Virus record (IMG/VR): IMGVR_UViG_3300017963_000802
Coordinates: 1-21,956 of that record
DNA from: a virus
Direction: 5' to 3' (one strand)
Length of the DNA stretch: 21,956 nt
Both the position numbers and the translations under genes were made by a program. The notes below the pieces were generated by a model, which saw only the letters and a program-made list of their open reading frames with translations, had not been told where the DNA came from and did not search any database. The number at the start of each line of letters is the position of its first letter. The stretch's first letter is position 1. Positions 7,085-14,032 of this stretch are shown piece by piece.

Positions 7085-8677
7085 ATGAAGATCGAGCTAA
7101 CCGAAGACGCGAGACCAGGGCCGGGCCAAGAGTGGCTGTGCGACTCGCTGCCTATCACCGTGCAGTTGGTGGAGGACGGGGCGGACGGTGGACGCCTCGT
7201 CGTGCGTGGGGAGTTTGCTCGATCAGGTGTGGCCACAGAAAACAAGCGGGTCTATCCCGAGACTCTCTGGGAGCGGGAGATCAAGAGACTGTCTCCGCAG
7301 ATGCGGGAGAAGAAGCTGTTTGGTGAGCTGGACCATCCGAATGATGGGCGGACCCAGCTCGCCCGCGTGTCTCATGTGGTCACGGGCCTGGAGGCAGCGG
7401 ATTCGGGCCACATCGTTGGTGAAGCAGAGGTCTTGGGGACTGCCCGGGGGAACGACCTTCGGGCCATGCTCCAAGCCGGGTGTAAGGTTGGAGTGTCCTC
7501 GCGCGGCTACGGTTCGACGAGGACTAACTCGAAGGGTGAAGAAGTTGTCCAGGAGGACTACAATCTCGTGACATTCGATTTTGTAGCCGAGCCGGCCGAC
7601 AATACTGCGTACCCAGACGTATTCAGCGAGGACAAGGAGAAGGGCATGGGCATCCAAGCTCAGAAGCAACAGGATCAGGCCAAGGCCAAGGCCTTCGCTG
7701 CTCGGGTAGAGCAGGAGGCTGCCGCGAGGGAAGCGGGGTCGACCGGAGACGACATGCAGAAGAAATTCGAGAACGACATCATCTCGAATCTCGGGAAGCT
7801 TTCGGCGGAGGCGCGCGAGAAGATCAAGGCCGACCTTATGGCCGACCCCGAGGTTGGTGGAAGTCTCGAGGCCATCGAGCAGATCAAGCGGGCGTTGTCG
7901 CCCTTCCTCACACAGGAAGACGCCGACGAGCGCACCGCGCGGCTCGAGCGCACCGTCAAGGAGCAGGAGCTGAAGCTGAAGGAGAGTGAGCAGCAGATCG
8001 AGCGGCTGTCCTCTCTGGCGCGCGAGGCGGGGTACAAGTACTTCTTGGAGCGCACGCTTCAGGACAACCCCGACAAGGCACTGGTCTTGAAGCTGGTAGG
8101 CGATTTGGCTCAGTACGAGACCGCCGACGCCTTGAAGGATGCGCTGCACGGCATTCTCGACGAGATCAAGGAGCGCCAGGAGCAAGAGGCGGCACGGCAG
8201 GCGGAGCATCAGGCCCGCGAGGAAGAAGCCGAGCGACGAGCACAGCAGGAGCGTGCGCGAGCGCAGGAGGTCGAGACCGGACTCAAGGAGGACGTCACGA
8301 AGCTCACCGACGCTCTCGAGAAGGCGCTCCAGGCGAACAAGAACTTGGGTCTGCAGCTTTACGCTGAGCGACGGCTGGAGGCACATCCTCAGAAGAAGAC
8401 GATCCGCAAGCTCATCGAGAGCACGGGTCTCACTTCGAAGGATGAGGTCGACGAGATCATCGAGGATCATCGGATTCCCGAGCGCGACTCGGACGACCTG
8501 GCAGCCATCCGCGCCCGCGTTCGCAGCGTGACCCAAGGTGGGCGTTCCACAACGCCTGAGCAAGAGGAAACTCCCCCTCCGGCCGCACGTCGGCTTGAGG
8601 AGAGCGACTACAACGGACTAGGCGTCGACCTATCCACGCTCAAAACACTTTCGGGCATGGGTGCTCGGAAAGGGTAG
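7085..8677 (+). CDS. Prohead protease (T4 gp21-like) fused to a coiled-coil scaffold domain
   Basis: Residues 1 to ~180 form a T4-type prohead protease, which matures the head by cutting scaffold, capsid and internal proteins. The family layout is visible: NKRVYPETLW (53-62), FGELDHP with probable catalytic His84, AGCKVGVSSRG with catalytic Ser at 138 or 139, and VTFDFVAEP with Asp165. Residues ~190-530 are Lys/Glu/Ala/Gln-rich heptad-like helix (for example residues 270-310 and 355-410), as expected of a scaffold. T4 has these as separate genes 21 and 22. The ATG at 7085 has no good ribosome-binding site but follows the stop of the -1 open frame by one base. An internal start at 7646 may give free scaffold. 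The major capsid gene follows. Confidence 0.9.
   Translation: MKIELTEDARPGPGQEWLCDSLPITVQLVEDGADGGRLVVRGEFARSGVATENKRVYPETLWEREIKRLSPQMREKKLFGELDHPNDGRTQLARVSHVVTGLEAADSGHIVGEAEVLGTARGNDLRAMLQAGCKVGVSSRGYGSTRTNSKGEEVVQEDYNLVTFDFVAEPADNTAYPDVFSEDKEKGMGIQAQKQQDQAKAKAFAARVEQEAAAREAGSTGDDMQKKFENDIISNLGKLSAEAREKIKADLMADPEVGGSLEAIEQIKRALSPFLTQEDADERTARLERTVKEQELKLKESEQQIERLSSLAREAGYKYFLERTLQDNPDKALVLKLVGDLAQYETADALKDALHGILDEIKERQEQEAARQAEHQAREEEAERRAQQERARAQEVETGLKEDVTKLTDALEKALQANKNLGLQLYAERRLEAHPQKKTIRKLIESTGLTSKDEVDEIIEDHRIPERDSDDLAAIRARVRSVTQGGRSTTPEQEETPPPAARRLEESDYNGLGVDLSTLKTLSGMGARKG
7634..7639 (+). promoter_or_regulatory. Strong internal ribosome-binding site before ATG 7646
   Basis: AAGGAG six bases upstream of an in-frame ATG in the protease-scaffold gene. 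The codons involved (AAG GAG) also encode Lys-Glu in the linker, so chance is possible. Confidence 0.5.
7646..8677 (+). CDS. Possible nested scaffold protein from an internal start in the protease gene
   Basis: An in-frame ATG at 7646 (MGIQAQKQQDQAKAKAF, residue 188 of the full protein) is preceded by AAGGAG at 7634-7639 with a six-base spacer. That is better than the signal at the full-length start. It falls at the boundary between the protease domain and the coiled-coil half, so it would yield a 343-residue scaffold without protease. Phage lambda does this with C and Nu3. A second candidate ATG at 7754 (MQKKFENDI) has GGAG at 7745-7748. The domain boundary and the sites are seen; use of the start is inferred. 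Confidence 0.5.
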   Translation: MGIQAQKQQDQAKAKAFAARVEQEAAAREAGSTGDDMQKKFENDIISNLGKLSAEAREKIKADLMADPEVGGSLEAIEQIKRALSPFLTQEDADERTARLERTVKEQELKLKESEQQIERLSSLAREAGYKYFLERTLQDNPDKALVLKLVGDLAQYETADALKDALHGILDEIKERQEQEAARQAEHQAREEEAERRAQQERARAQEVETGLKEDVTKLTDALEKALQANKNLGLQLYAERRLEAHPQKKTIRKLIESTGLTSKDEVDEIIEDHRIPERDSDDLAAIRARVRSVTQGGRSTTPEQEETPPPAARRLEESDYNGLGVDLSTLKTLSGMGARKG

Positions 8678-8700
8678 GTTAGCGCGTACCATGCGTTAAC
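8678..8700 (+). promoter_or_regulatory. Hairpin in the leader of the major capsid gene
   Basis: GTTAGCGC (8678-8685) pairs with GCGTTAAC (8693-8700), eight pairs including one G-U, around a seven-base loop. It begins right after the protease-scaffold stop and is followed by A-rich sequence, not a U-run, so it is not a terminator. It could be an RNA processing or stabilising element that sets capsid mRNA levels apart from the upstream genes. Confidence 0.35.
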
Positions 8701-8742
8701 AAAAGCAAACGCGAGAGGTTTCAAGAGTCACAGGAGAGAAAC

Positions 8743-10254
8743 ATGGGCACCGAAGCTCGACAGATTCTACACGAAGACCGCCGTAGGACCGTCGCCGACC
8801 GCAGCTATGTTGGCGCATTGGTTCGGAAATGGAGTGAGTTCCTCGAAGGGCTCCCAGACAGGACGGAGCAGGACCGATACACGCTCGGTGTCACCGCCGT
8901 TCTGATGGAGAACGAGAGTCAGTATCTCCAGAACCTCACCGAGGAAACTCGGACGGTCAACGTCGGTTCATTCACCAAGTTCATCTTCCCGGTATTGCGC
9001 CGGGTGTTCCCCAACCTGATCGCCAACGAGATCGTCTCGGTTCAGCCGATGACGGCTCCGGTCGGCGCGGTGTTCTTCCTCGACTACGTCTACGGCACCA
9101 CCAAGGGACCGACGACGGCAGGCGACATCTTCCCGCGGGACTTCGACCGTGACTACTCCTCGGAGTACATCAACGGCGAGATCTTGGCGACTGGTGACGG
9201 CACCAACTGGGGTGGCACCGGTAACCACCTGACTGCCACCTTGGCCTTCAATCCCGTTAGGGCGCTCGACACCACGCGCGGCTACTCCGTAGTCGTTCGC
9301 GAGCTGAACGCCACGACCGGCGCGACCGTTCAGGAAGCGACGGATGACGGCGCTGGCGGCTTCACGTTCGACCCCACGGGCGCGAACATCGCTGGTACCA
9401 TCAACTACGACAACGGCGCCATCACGGACTTCTCGTTCCAGAACGCGCCGGCCACCGGGAACCCCGTCAAGGCGTACTACTACTACGACGGCGAGCTGAA
9501 CACCAAGGTTCCGCAGATCAACTTGGACGTCAAAAAGGCCGCCGTCGAGGCAGTCCCGCGGCGTCTCAAGGCTCTGTGGTCCGCTGAGGCTGCGGAAGAC
9601 CTCCGCGCGTTCCACGGCGTCGATGCCGAGACCGAGATGGTCTCTGCCATCGCGCAGGAGATCGCGTTGGAGATCGACCGCGAGATCATCCAGCAGCTGT
9701 TCGCGTCCTCTACGGGCACGACCGGCACCTTCGACCGCGTGCCTCCGGCAGGCGTCAACGAGCTGGATCATCTCCGTGCGATGATCACCACCATCAGCAC
9801 GGTGTCCAACCTCATCCACAAGAAGACGCTGCGTGCGCCGGCCAACTGGATCGTCACCTCTCCCGAGGTGTCGGCCCTGCTGACCCAGCTCACGACTCAC
9901 GGCGACTTCCGTCCGCTCTGGGTATCGGGTGGCGAGAGCCCCTACGGCCCGGTGGACATGCCGCGACCCCTCACGCAGCATGGGCAGTTTTCGATCTACA
10001 AGGTCGGAACGCTCATGAACAAGTGGCTCGTGTATGAAGATCCCTTCTTCACCTCAGACCAGATGCTCATCGGTCTGAAGGGCGCGAGCTACCTCGACAG
10101 CGGCTTCGTGTGGGCTCCCTACATCCCGCTACAGGTCACCCCAACGTTCCTCGATCCGAACGACTTCAGCTTCCGTAAGGGCCTCCGCACGCGCTACGCG
10201 TCGAAGCTCCTGCGGAGCGAGTTCTACGGCTCGATCCGGATCCAGAACCTGTAG
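8743..10254 (+). CDS. Major capsid protein, T4 gp23-like, with inserted beta module
   Basis: A 503-residue capsid shell protein. RVFPNLIANEIVSVQPM (87-103) followed by TAPVGAVFFLDYVYG is the hallmark of the T4 gp23 family, near where the mature protein begins its HK97-type fold. The helical N-terminus looks like a propeptide; VLME/N at 53-57 is a candidate L-x-E cut for the gp21-type protease. FAPY-like C-terminal features (GFVWAPYIPLQVTPTF, FRKGLRTRYASKLL) also fit. Residues ~148-255 (ATGDGTNW to YYYYDGEL) look like a surface insertion of beta type, including DDGAGGF and TINYDNG motifs that recur in the tail sheath. AGGAG precedes the ATG, and a terminator follows at 10293. High expression is expected. 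Confidence 0.95.
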   Translation: MGTEARQILHEDRRRTVADRSYVGALVRKWSEFLEGLPDRTEQDRYTLGVTAVLMENESQYLQNLTEETRTVNVGSFTKFIFPVLRRVFPNLIANEIVSVQPMTAPVGAVFFLDYVYGTTKGPTTAGDIFPRDFDRDYSSEYINGEILATGDGTNWGGTGNHLTATLAFNPVRALDTTRGYSVVVRELNATTGATVQEATDDGAGGFTFDPTGANIAGTINYDNGAITDFSFQNAPATGNPVKAYYYYDGELNTKVPQINLDVKKAAVEAVPRRLKALWSAEAAEDLRAFHGVDAETEMVSAIAQEIALEIDREIIQQLFASSTGTTGTFDRVPPAGVNELDHLRAMITTISTVSNLIHKKTLRAPANWIVTSPEVSALLTQLTTHGDFRPLWVSGGESPYGPVDMPRPLTQHGQFSIYKVGTLMNKWLVYEDPFFTSDQMLIGLKGASYLDSGFVWAPYIPLQVTPTFLDPNDFSFRKGLRTRYASKLLRSEFYGSIRIQNL

Positions 10255-10292
10255 GGTTCACTAGCACACTGATTCCTCTCGCTGCTGGAAGG

Positions 10293-10334
10293 CAGGCTCT
10301 GCCGCTCTTGGGCGGTAGGGCCTGTTTTTCTTTT
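10293..10334 (+). terminator. Intrinsic terminator after the major capsid gene
   Basis: CAGGCTCTGCCG (10293-10304) pairs with CGGTAGGGCCTG (10313-10324), twelve pairs including two G-U, possibly thirteen with 10305/10312. TTTTTCTTTT follows at 10325-10334. This is a strong Rho-independent terminator that would separate head-block transcripts from the genes downstream. Confidence 0.9.
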
Positions 10335-10341
10335 GCCCTCG

Positions 10342-10350
10342 TGTTACAGT
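10342..10350 (+). promoter_or_regulatory. Candidate extended -10 promoter after the capsid terminator
   Basis: TGTTACAGT fits an extended -10 (TGnTAnnnT). Transcription would start near 10357, giving a short leader with the GGAGG site of the gene at 10375. No convincing -35 is visible. Its place right after a terminator is what makes it worth listing. Confidence 0.3.
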
Positions 10351-10374
10351 CATCACTCACGGACGGAGGACTAG

Positions 10375-10794
10375 ATGTGCCAAGGAATTACCGACCAAGC
10401 GAAGCTCGTCGAAGCTGAGCTGGCAAGCTTGGGGCTGGACGATCCCATTCCCGAGCCCGAGGCGGACGACCCCGAGGTCACGGTGGCTACGGCGGAGATC
10501 CCGGTGGAGCCGGATATACCTCCAGAGAACATCGGGGACCCTGTTGGAGCAGAGGATCCGGCCGACGAGCCGGACGACACCGACAGGGAGGTTTTGGCTA
10601 AGGCGGCGCAGGCTCAAGCTCGAGCGATCGACCAATTGGGCGTGGCGTTTGAGTCTCTGTACAACCACTTCAAGCAAGCGCGACGGGCGACCGCGGTGCT
10701 TGCTGAAGCTGCAGAGAGGGTGGCGAGCGCTGCCATAGAGGACGACGGCGAAGAAGGAGAGGACGATGGTGGTGAGGTATCGGAAGAGGGCTGA
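10375..10794 (+). CDS. Acidic hypothetical protein, 139 aa
   Basis: Starts MCQGITDQAKLVEAELASLG with GGAGG a few bases upstream. The middle (residues ~25-72) is a Pro/Glu/Asp-rich, probably disordered stretch. Residues ~75-122 form a predicted amphipathic, Ala-rich helix (REVLAKAAQAQARAIDQLG to ERVASAA), and the end is acidic again. KLVE/A near residues 11-15 resembles a prohead-protease site of L-x-E/A type, so it may be head-associated. It is the first gene after the capsid terminator and overlaps the next gene by 29 bases. No family is recognised; a capsid accessory or core protein is possible. Confidence 0.7.
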   Translation: MCQGITDQAKLVEAELASLGLDDPIPEPEADDPEVTVATAEIPVEPDIPPENIGDPVGAEDPADEPDDTDREVLAKAAQAQARAIDQLGVAFESLYNHFKQARRATAVLAEAAERVASAAIEDDGEEGEDDGGEVSEEG

Positions 10795-11215
10795 CAGGGA
10801 CATCGTTATCATTCCGGGCTTGGGTCGCGTGGTGGCAGGACAGGTGCTCGAGGGCTTGGAGTACAGGCGTTACTGCCCCAGCCTGCTCGAGGTTGTGCCC
10901 GAGGCACCCCCTCCGCCGGCAAAGGCCCCTTCTCCGCCCGCTAAGGCCCCTAGGAGACCGCCCAAGGCGAAGAAGGTATCCAAACCTGCCGCGCCTAAGA
11001 AGGCGTCTAAGCCCCCTTCTAAGGCCAAGGAGCCGGCTCCGGAGGCAGCTCCCCCAGGTCCGGTAGCTGCGGCCGAGACTGTTTCGGTAACGGAGAGCGT
11101 TACGGCGGACGTAACTCCATCGCCTCCCGAGCCCGAGTCGGAGACAGAGAAGCCGTCTCCGGCTAAGATGAAGAAGCGGGCGGCCGTACGCCGCCGGAAG
11201 CGAAAGTCATCATGA
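10766..11215 (+). CDS. Small protein with histone-H1-like Lys/Pro/Ala tail
   Basis: A 149-residue protein. ATG 10766 has AAGGAG six bases upstream and lies within the end of the previous gene. Residues 1 to ~48 look like a small beta domain (DIVIIPGLGRVVAGQVLEGL, then CPSLLEVV). Residues ~49-149 are low-complexity Pro/Ala/Lys with PKKAS and KPPSK units, and end in a strongly basic RRRKRKSS. The tail composition is like histone H1 and other nucleic-acid-binding tails. The protein at 15261 has the same layout. I do not recognise a named family; binding to DNA or an acidic partner is inference. Its TGA overlaps the ATG of the zinc-ribbon gene. Confidence 0.7.
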   Translation: MVVRYRKRADRDIVIIPGLGRVVAGQVLEGLEYRRYCPSLLEVVPEAPPPPAKAPSPPAKAPRRPPKAKKVSKPAAPKKASKPPSKAKEPAPEAAPPGPVAAAETVSVTESVTADVTPSPPEPESETEKPSPAKMKKRAAVRRRKRKSS

Positions 11216-11385
11216 ACACCTGTCCCAAGTGCAACTCTCCGGGCCTCCTTGTGGAGGCGTCTCCAGACGGCAAGACGAAGACCCTCCGCTGTCAGAAGTG
11301 CGGCTTCACCGAGGTGAAGGATAACCAAGGCCGCAAGCTCCTGACGGAGGTGATGCCGCAAAGGGGATCCCCACTCCTGAGCTGA
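11212..11385 (+). CDS. 57-residue zinc-ribbon protein
   Basis: A very small gene starting ATG 11212, overlapping the previous stop (ATGA), and ending TGA 11383-11385. It shows CPKC at residues 4-7 and CQKC at 27-30, a clear four-cysteine zinc-ribbon arrangement with about 19 residues between the knuckles. Zinc ribbons of this size often bind nucleic acid or RNA polymerase, or serve as structural clips. No more specific function can be given. The tight overlap and intact cysteine pattern make it a real gene despite its length. Confidence 0.75.
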   Translation: MNTCPKCNSPGLLVEASPDGKTKTLRCQKCGFTEVKDNQGRKLLTEVMPQRGSPLLS

Positions 11386-11388
11386 CTT

Positions 11389-11403
11389 TGCTAGAATCCT
11401 AGC
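11389..11403 (+). promoter_or_regulatory. Candidate extended -10 and inverted repeat abutting a start codon
   Basis: TGCTAGAAT (11389-11397) fits an extended -10 element. With usual spacing, transcription would begin at or next to the ATG at 11404, giving a leaderless mRNA. GCTAG (11390-11394) and CTAGC (11399-11403) also form a five-base inverted repeat around AATC. No ribosome-binding site precedes the ATG. Confidence 0.3.
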
Positions 11404-12147
11404 ATGACAGCAGACAATCCAGCCTTTCAGTCCAAGGTGATGGACCGGGAGGCTTTGGGGAAGTGGATCCTACGGCGGCTTGGCGCTCCTATCTGGAAGG
11501 TCGAGCTGACACAGGACCACCTAGACGATGCGATCGAATCGGCCAAGCGTTGGTTTGCGGCCAAGAAAGGGCTGTTCCGGCTAGCCGAGTTTCGCACGAT
11601 CAACAACCGGCCCGACTACCCGCTGCCCGACGACTGCGATTTCATCATCGACCTCGCCTTCGAGCAGTCGGCGCAGGATATCTCCACCATCTGGTCTCCG
11701 TTCTTGCTGATGGAGGAGGAGATCCCATACGACGTGTTCGCTGCGCCTCAGTCCATCGGACTCTATTCGAGCTACGTCCAGAGCATCCAGTACATCGAGC
11801 AGGCCAAACGCATCACCGGGTCAGAGCTAGACTGGTTCCAGCGCGACCGCCACGTGTACATCTCGCCGACTCCCTCCACTAACCGGAGGATCATCTACCT
11901 CTACAAGACTTCCATCTTCGCAATCAATCAGCTGTCCGAGCGGGACCACGAGCTAATCAAGCGGTACGCGCTTGCTAAGGCCAAGCAGGATCTCGGGCGC
12001 GTACGGTCCAAGTGGGACTTCAACGCGGCACAGGGGACGGCTCCAATCGACGGAGACAGGCTGTTGGACGAGGCTCGGGACGAGATCGAAAAGCTCGAGG
12101 AAGACATCATCCTGGCCGGCTATCCGATGCATTTCTTGGTGGGTTAG
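11404..12147 (+). CDS. Putative neck / head-completion protein, 247 aa
   Basis: Starts MTADNPAFQSKVMDREALG. The N-terminal part (WILRRLGAPIWKVELTQDHLDDAIESAKRWF) has the 'G-x-P-x-x-x-V-E-L-T-x-x-x-x-D-x-A-I-x-x-A' pattern common in phage head-tail adaptor or neck proteins that follow capsid genes. The centre is beta-rich (HVYISPTPSTNRRIIYLYK) and the C-terminus is helical. It lies between the capsid and sheath genes, where T4-like phages place neck proteins, and it is directly coupled to the gene at 12151. The neck assignment is from pattern and position, not full homology. The start has no visible ribosome-binding site and may be leaderless. Confidence 0.65.
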   Translation: MTADNPAFQSKVMDREALGKWILRRLGAPIWKVELTQDHLDDAIESAKRWFAAKKGLFRLAEFRTINNRPDYPLPDDCDFIIDLAFEQSAQDISTIWSPFLLMEEEIPYDVFAAPQSIGLYSSYVQSIQYIEQAKRITGSELDWFQRDRHVYISPTPSTNRRIIYLYKTSIFAINQLSERDHELIKRYALAKAKQDLGRVRSKWDFNAAQGTAPIDGDRLLDEARDEIEKLEEDIILAGYPMHFLVG

Positions 12148-12150
12148 ATC

Positions 12151-12723
12151 ATGGCAACGAAGGTAGAGCCGATCCGTTTGAATGTTCGCCGCAAGGTTGA
12201 GCCTGCAGGCGAGTTCGACATGGAGAATGAGAACCAGGAGCTGCCGGCGATCTGGTCGCAGGAGAAGACGAACGGAGAAGGCACGACCATCGTCTACTGG
12301 TCTCAGGACATCGAAGGCTCGACCTTGGATCCACTCTACAACGAGCCCGAGACTCGCGAGTGGGCAGGCCCCTACCGGTTCAAGGCCTTCGTTGAATGGC
12401 CCGAGCAGGCTTACGAGGTGCGGGAAGAAGGTAACGAGATCAACTGGACCGGACGCTGCTACATCCCACGACTCACCATCGAGGACGCCGAGGCTCCTCC
12501 GCCGAAGGAAGGCGACGTCATTCGTATCTGGGAGATCCCGCACTTCGACGCTTTTGCTCAAGGGATGGAGAGCGGCATACCGCATGCGGGCTACTACTAC
12601 GATCTGACGGGAGTAGTTGAGGACGGACACGTGTTTGACAACCCCGAGTTTGAGGGGTTCTGGTGCGATATCAAGCGGCGTACGGAGTTCACTCCCGAGC
12701 GCCGCGTACTTAACGAGACGTAG
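12151..12723 (+). CDS. Putative virion protein in the neck region, 190 aa
   Basis: Starts three bases after the previous stop, so translation is probably coupled. It contains a beta-rich core (RFKAFVEWPEQAYEV, GRCYIPRLTIED, GDVIRIWEIPHFD) and aromatic-rich loops (TTIVYWSQDIEG, HAGYYYDLTGVV). Such a fold would suit a neck or head-tail joining protein, and the position fits a T4 gp14-like role, but I see no decisive motif. The C-terminus is acidic then basic (WCDIKRRTEFTPERR). Call it a probable structural protein of unknown exact role. Confidence 0.65.
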   Translation: MATKVEPIRLNVRRKVEPAGEFDMENENQELPAIWSQEKTNGEGTTIVYWSQDIEGSTLDPLYNEPETREWAGPYRFKAFVEWPEQAYEVREEGNEINWTGRCYIPRLTIEDAEAPPPKEGDVIRIWEIPHFDAFAQGMESGIPHAGYYYDLTGVVEDGHVFDNPEFEGFWCDIKRRTEFTPERRVLNET

Positions 12724-12737
12724 GAAAGTTAACGGAC

Positions 12738-13238
12738 ATGCCCATCACTGTAGAGATGATGCAGGCGGCTTCGCGAAGCGGCCTGTCGATCGTTTGCGCT
12801 TCATGCGAGTGCTATTGGGAGGCTCGGGAGAAAGGTCTGCCGGGAGATCGCTGCGCAGCGCAAAGCGCGTGCGGCTCTCCTCTCGCGGGAGACTGCTTCC
12901 GAGAGTATCGGGGGATCATGACGGCGGACGCCTTTCGCAGGTTCTGCTTCGCTTGCGGCAAAGACGCTACGCATCACTTGTCGCATCCGAGTTGGACGCG
13001 GGAAATGGGCATCTGCAGCGAGCACGTTGCATGGATGGACGATCCCGATATGCGCCGGCCCCAGCGAGCCGAGGCGCTTGTAGGGAAGAACGGATTTGAG
13101 TTGCCTCCCGAGAACACGCTCATCGGTGCTATCCTACGGACAGAGATGGAATGGGCCGAGCAGGACGACCGGGAATTCGATCCCGAGGCGTTCTTGAAGG
13201 GCGAGGATGACGCTAGCGAAGATCTGGATAAGACCTGA
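12738..13238 (+). CDS. Cysteine-rich, probable two-zinc protein, 166 aa
   Basis: The N-terminal 60 residues carry C20, C23, C25, C39, C45 and C53, and a second cluster follows: C70-x2-C73, histidines at 79, 80 and 83, and C93-x2-H96. The second is a plausible treble-clef or knuckle site. The last ~60 residues are acidic and without cysteine. AGGAAAG at 12722-12728 precedes the ATG. It sits among probable neck genes, where cysteine-rich proteins are not usual, so it may be a regulatory, nuclease-like or DNA-binding protein carried in the operon, or a zinc-stabilised structural part. No family is recognised. Confidence 0.65.
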   Translation: MPITVEMMQAASRSGLSIVCASCECYWEAREKGLPGDRCAAQSACGSPLAGDCFREYRGIMTADAFRRFCFACGKDATHHLSHPSWTREMGICSEHVAWMDDPDMRRPQRAEALVGKNGFELPPENTLIGAILRTEMEWAEQDDREFDPEAFLKGEDDASEDLDKT

Positions 13239-14022
13239 GCAATCAGCAAAGAGCATAGAACGTCTCGTCCGGGAGTGGCCGAAGCGCACGGCCAAGATGC
13301 GGGTCCAGCTCGCCTACCTCGCCGCCCACTACGTCTACCAGCAGGTTTGGGGTAAGATCCCAAACAAGAAAGAGTACGCCGGCTACAAGGGAAGTTTGAC
13401 GGTGTCTCGCATAGGCGGCGTGGACGCCTACGCTGTGTGGGCTGACACACGCAGCCGCAGGGTGCGCAAAGTTGACGCTCGTAAGACCGTTCTGTATGTT
13501 CGTCCGAAGAAAAGATCGACCCGCCGAACGCCACCGGAAATCCTAGTGCTTGAGAGCTTCAACCCCTGGACTGCTAGCACGCTTCCGTTCCACCCGAGCA
13601 AGAAGCACGCGGTTGTGATCTCTCGGCGCGCCAGCAAGCGGGTGGTGAACAAGCTGTCAGAGCAGAAGCGGCGGGAGCGCCGCCTGTGGGAGCCGGAGCT
13701 ACGAAAGGCGGGGGTGCGGAAGATTCGCAAGGACGCCGACGTGAAGATTCCGAAGGGGCTCGAGGCGCTGCCAGAGGTGGCGCTCGACGCTATGAGACTG
13801 GAGTTTGGTCTGGGCACGGCGGCTCGAGCGCACTGGCGTCCGGCGATCTCTCGTTTGAAAAAGAGCGGGATTAAGCAGATAATTCAGACTTCAGGACTTG
13901 CCCAGGCGTTTAACCATCCCGGATTTACAGGCTGGCGTAAGTGGCCGACTAAAACCAGAGGAAAGATCAGCGTCGGAAAGGCTAAGGACTTCTTAGCCTT
14001 CCAGAAGAAGCTGGGAGTCTAG
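13207..14022 (+). CDS. Basic hypothetical protein in the neck/tail-completion region, 271 aa
   Basis: ATG 13207 lies within the end of the previous gene (32-base overlap), with AAGGGCGAGG just upstream. The protein is strongly basic (runs such as RPKKRSTRRTPPE and SEQKRRERRLWEPELRK). An N-terminal helix (IERLVREWPKRTAKMRVQLA) is followed by beta-like segments and a helical second half that ends in KDFLAFQKKLGV. Proteins at this position in other phages act as neck or tail-completion factors, some resembling HK97 gp10, and an N-terminal helix then beta core would fit. No diagnostic motif is visible, so function is open. Confidence 0.65.
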   Translation: MTLAKIWIRPEQSAKSIERLVREWPKRTAKMRVQLAYLAAHYVYQQVWGKIPNKKEYAGYKGSLTVSRIGGVDAYAVWADTRSRRVRKVDARKTVLYVRPKKRSTRRTPPEILVLESFNPWTASTLPFHPSKKHAVVISRRASKRVVNKLSEQKRRERRLWEPELRKAGVRKIRKDADVKIPKGLEALPEVALDAMRLEFGLGTAARAHWRPAISRLKKSGIKQIIQTSGLAQAFNHPGFTGWRKWPTKTRGKISVGKAKDFLAFQKKLGV

Positions 14023-14032
14023 GAGAGACGAG

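Noticed and set aside
7223-8563. A 446-residue open frame on the - strand
   Set aside because: It is antisense to the protease-scaffold gene, which has clear catalytic motifs; the antisense product is Leu/Arg-rich with no recognisable domain.
8968-9981. A 337-residue open frame on the - strand
   Set aside because: Antisense to the well-supported major capsid gene, with Arg/Gly/Val bias typical of a shadow of GC-rich coding sequence.
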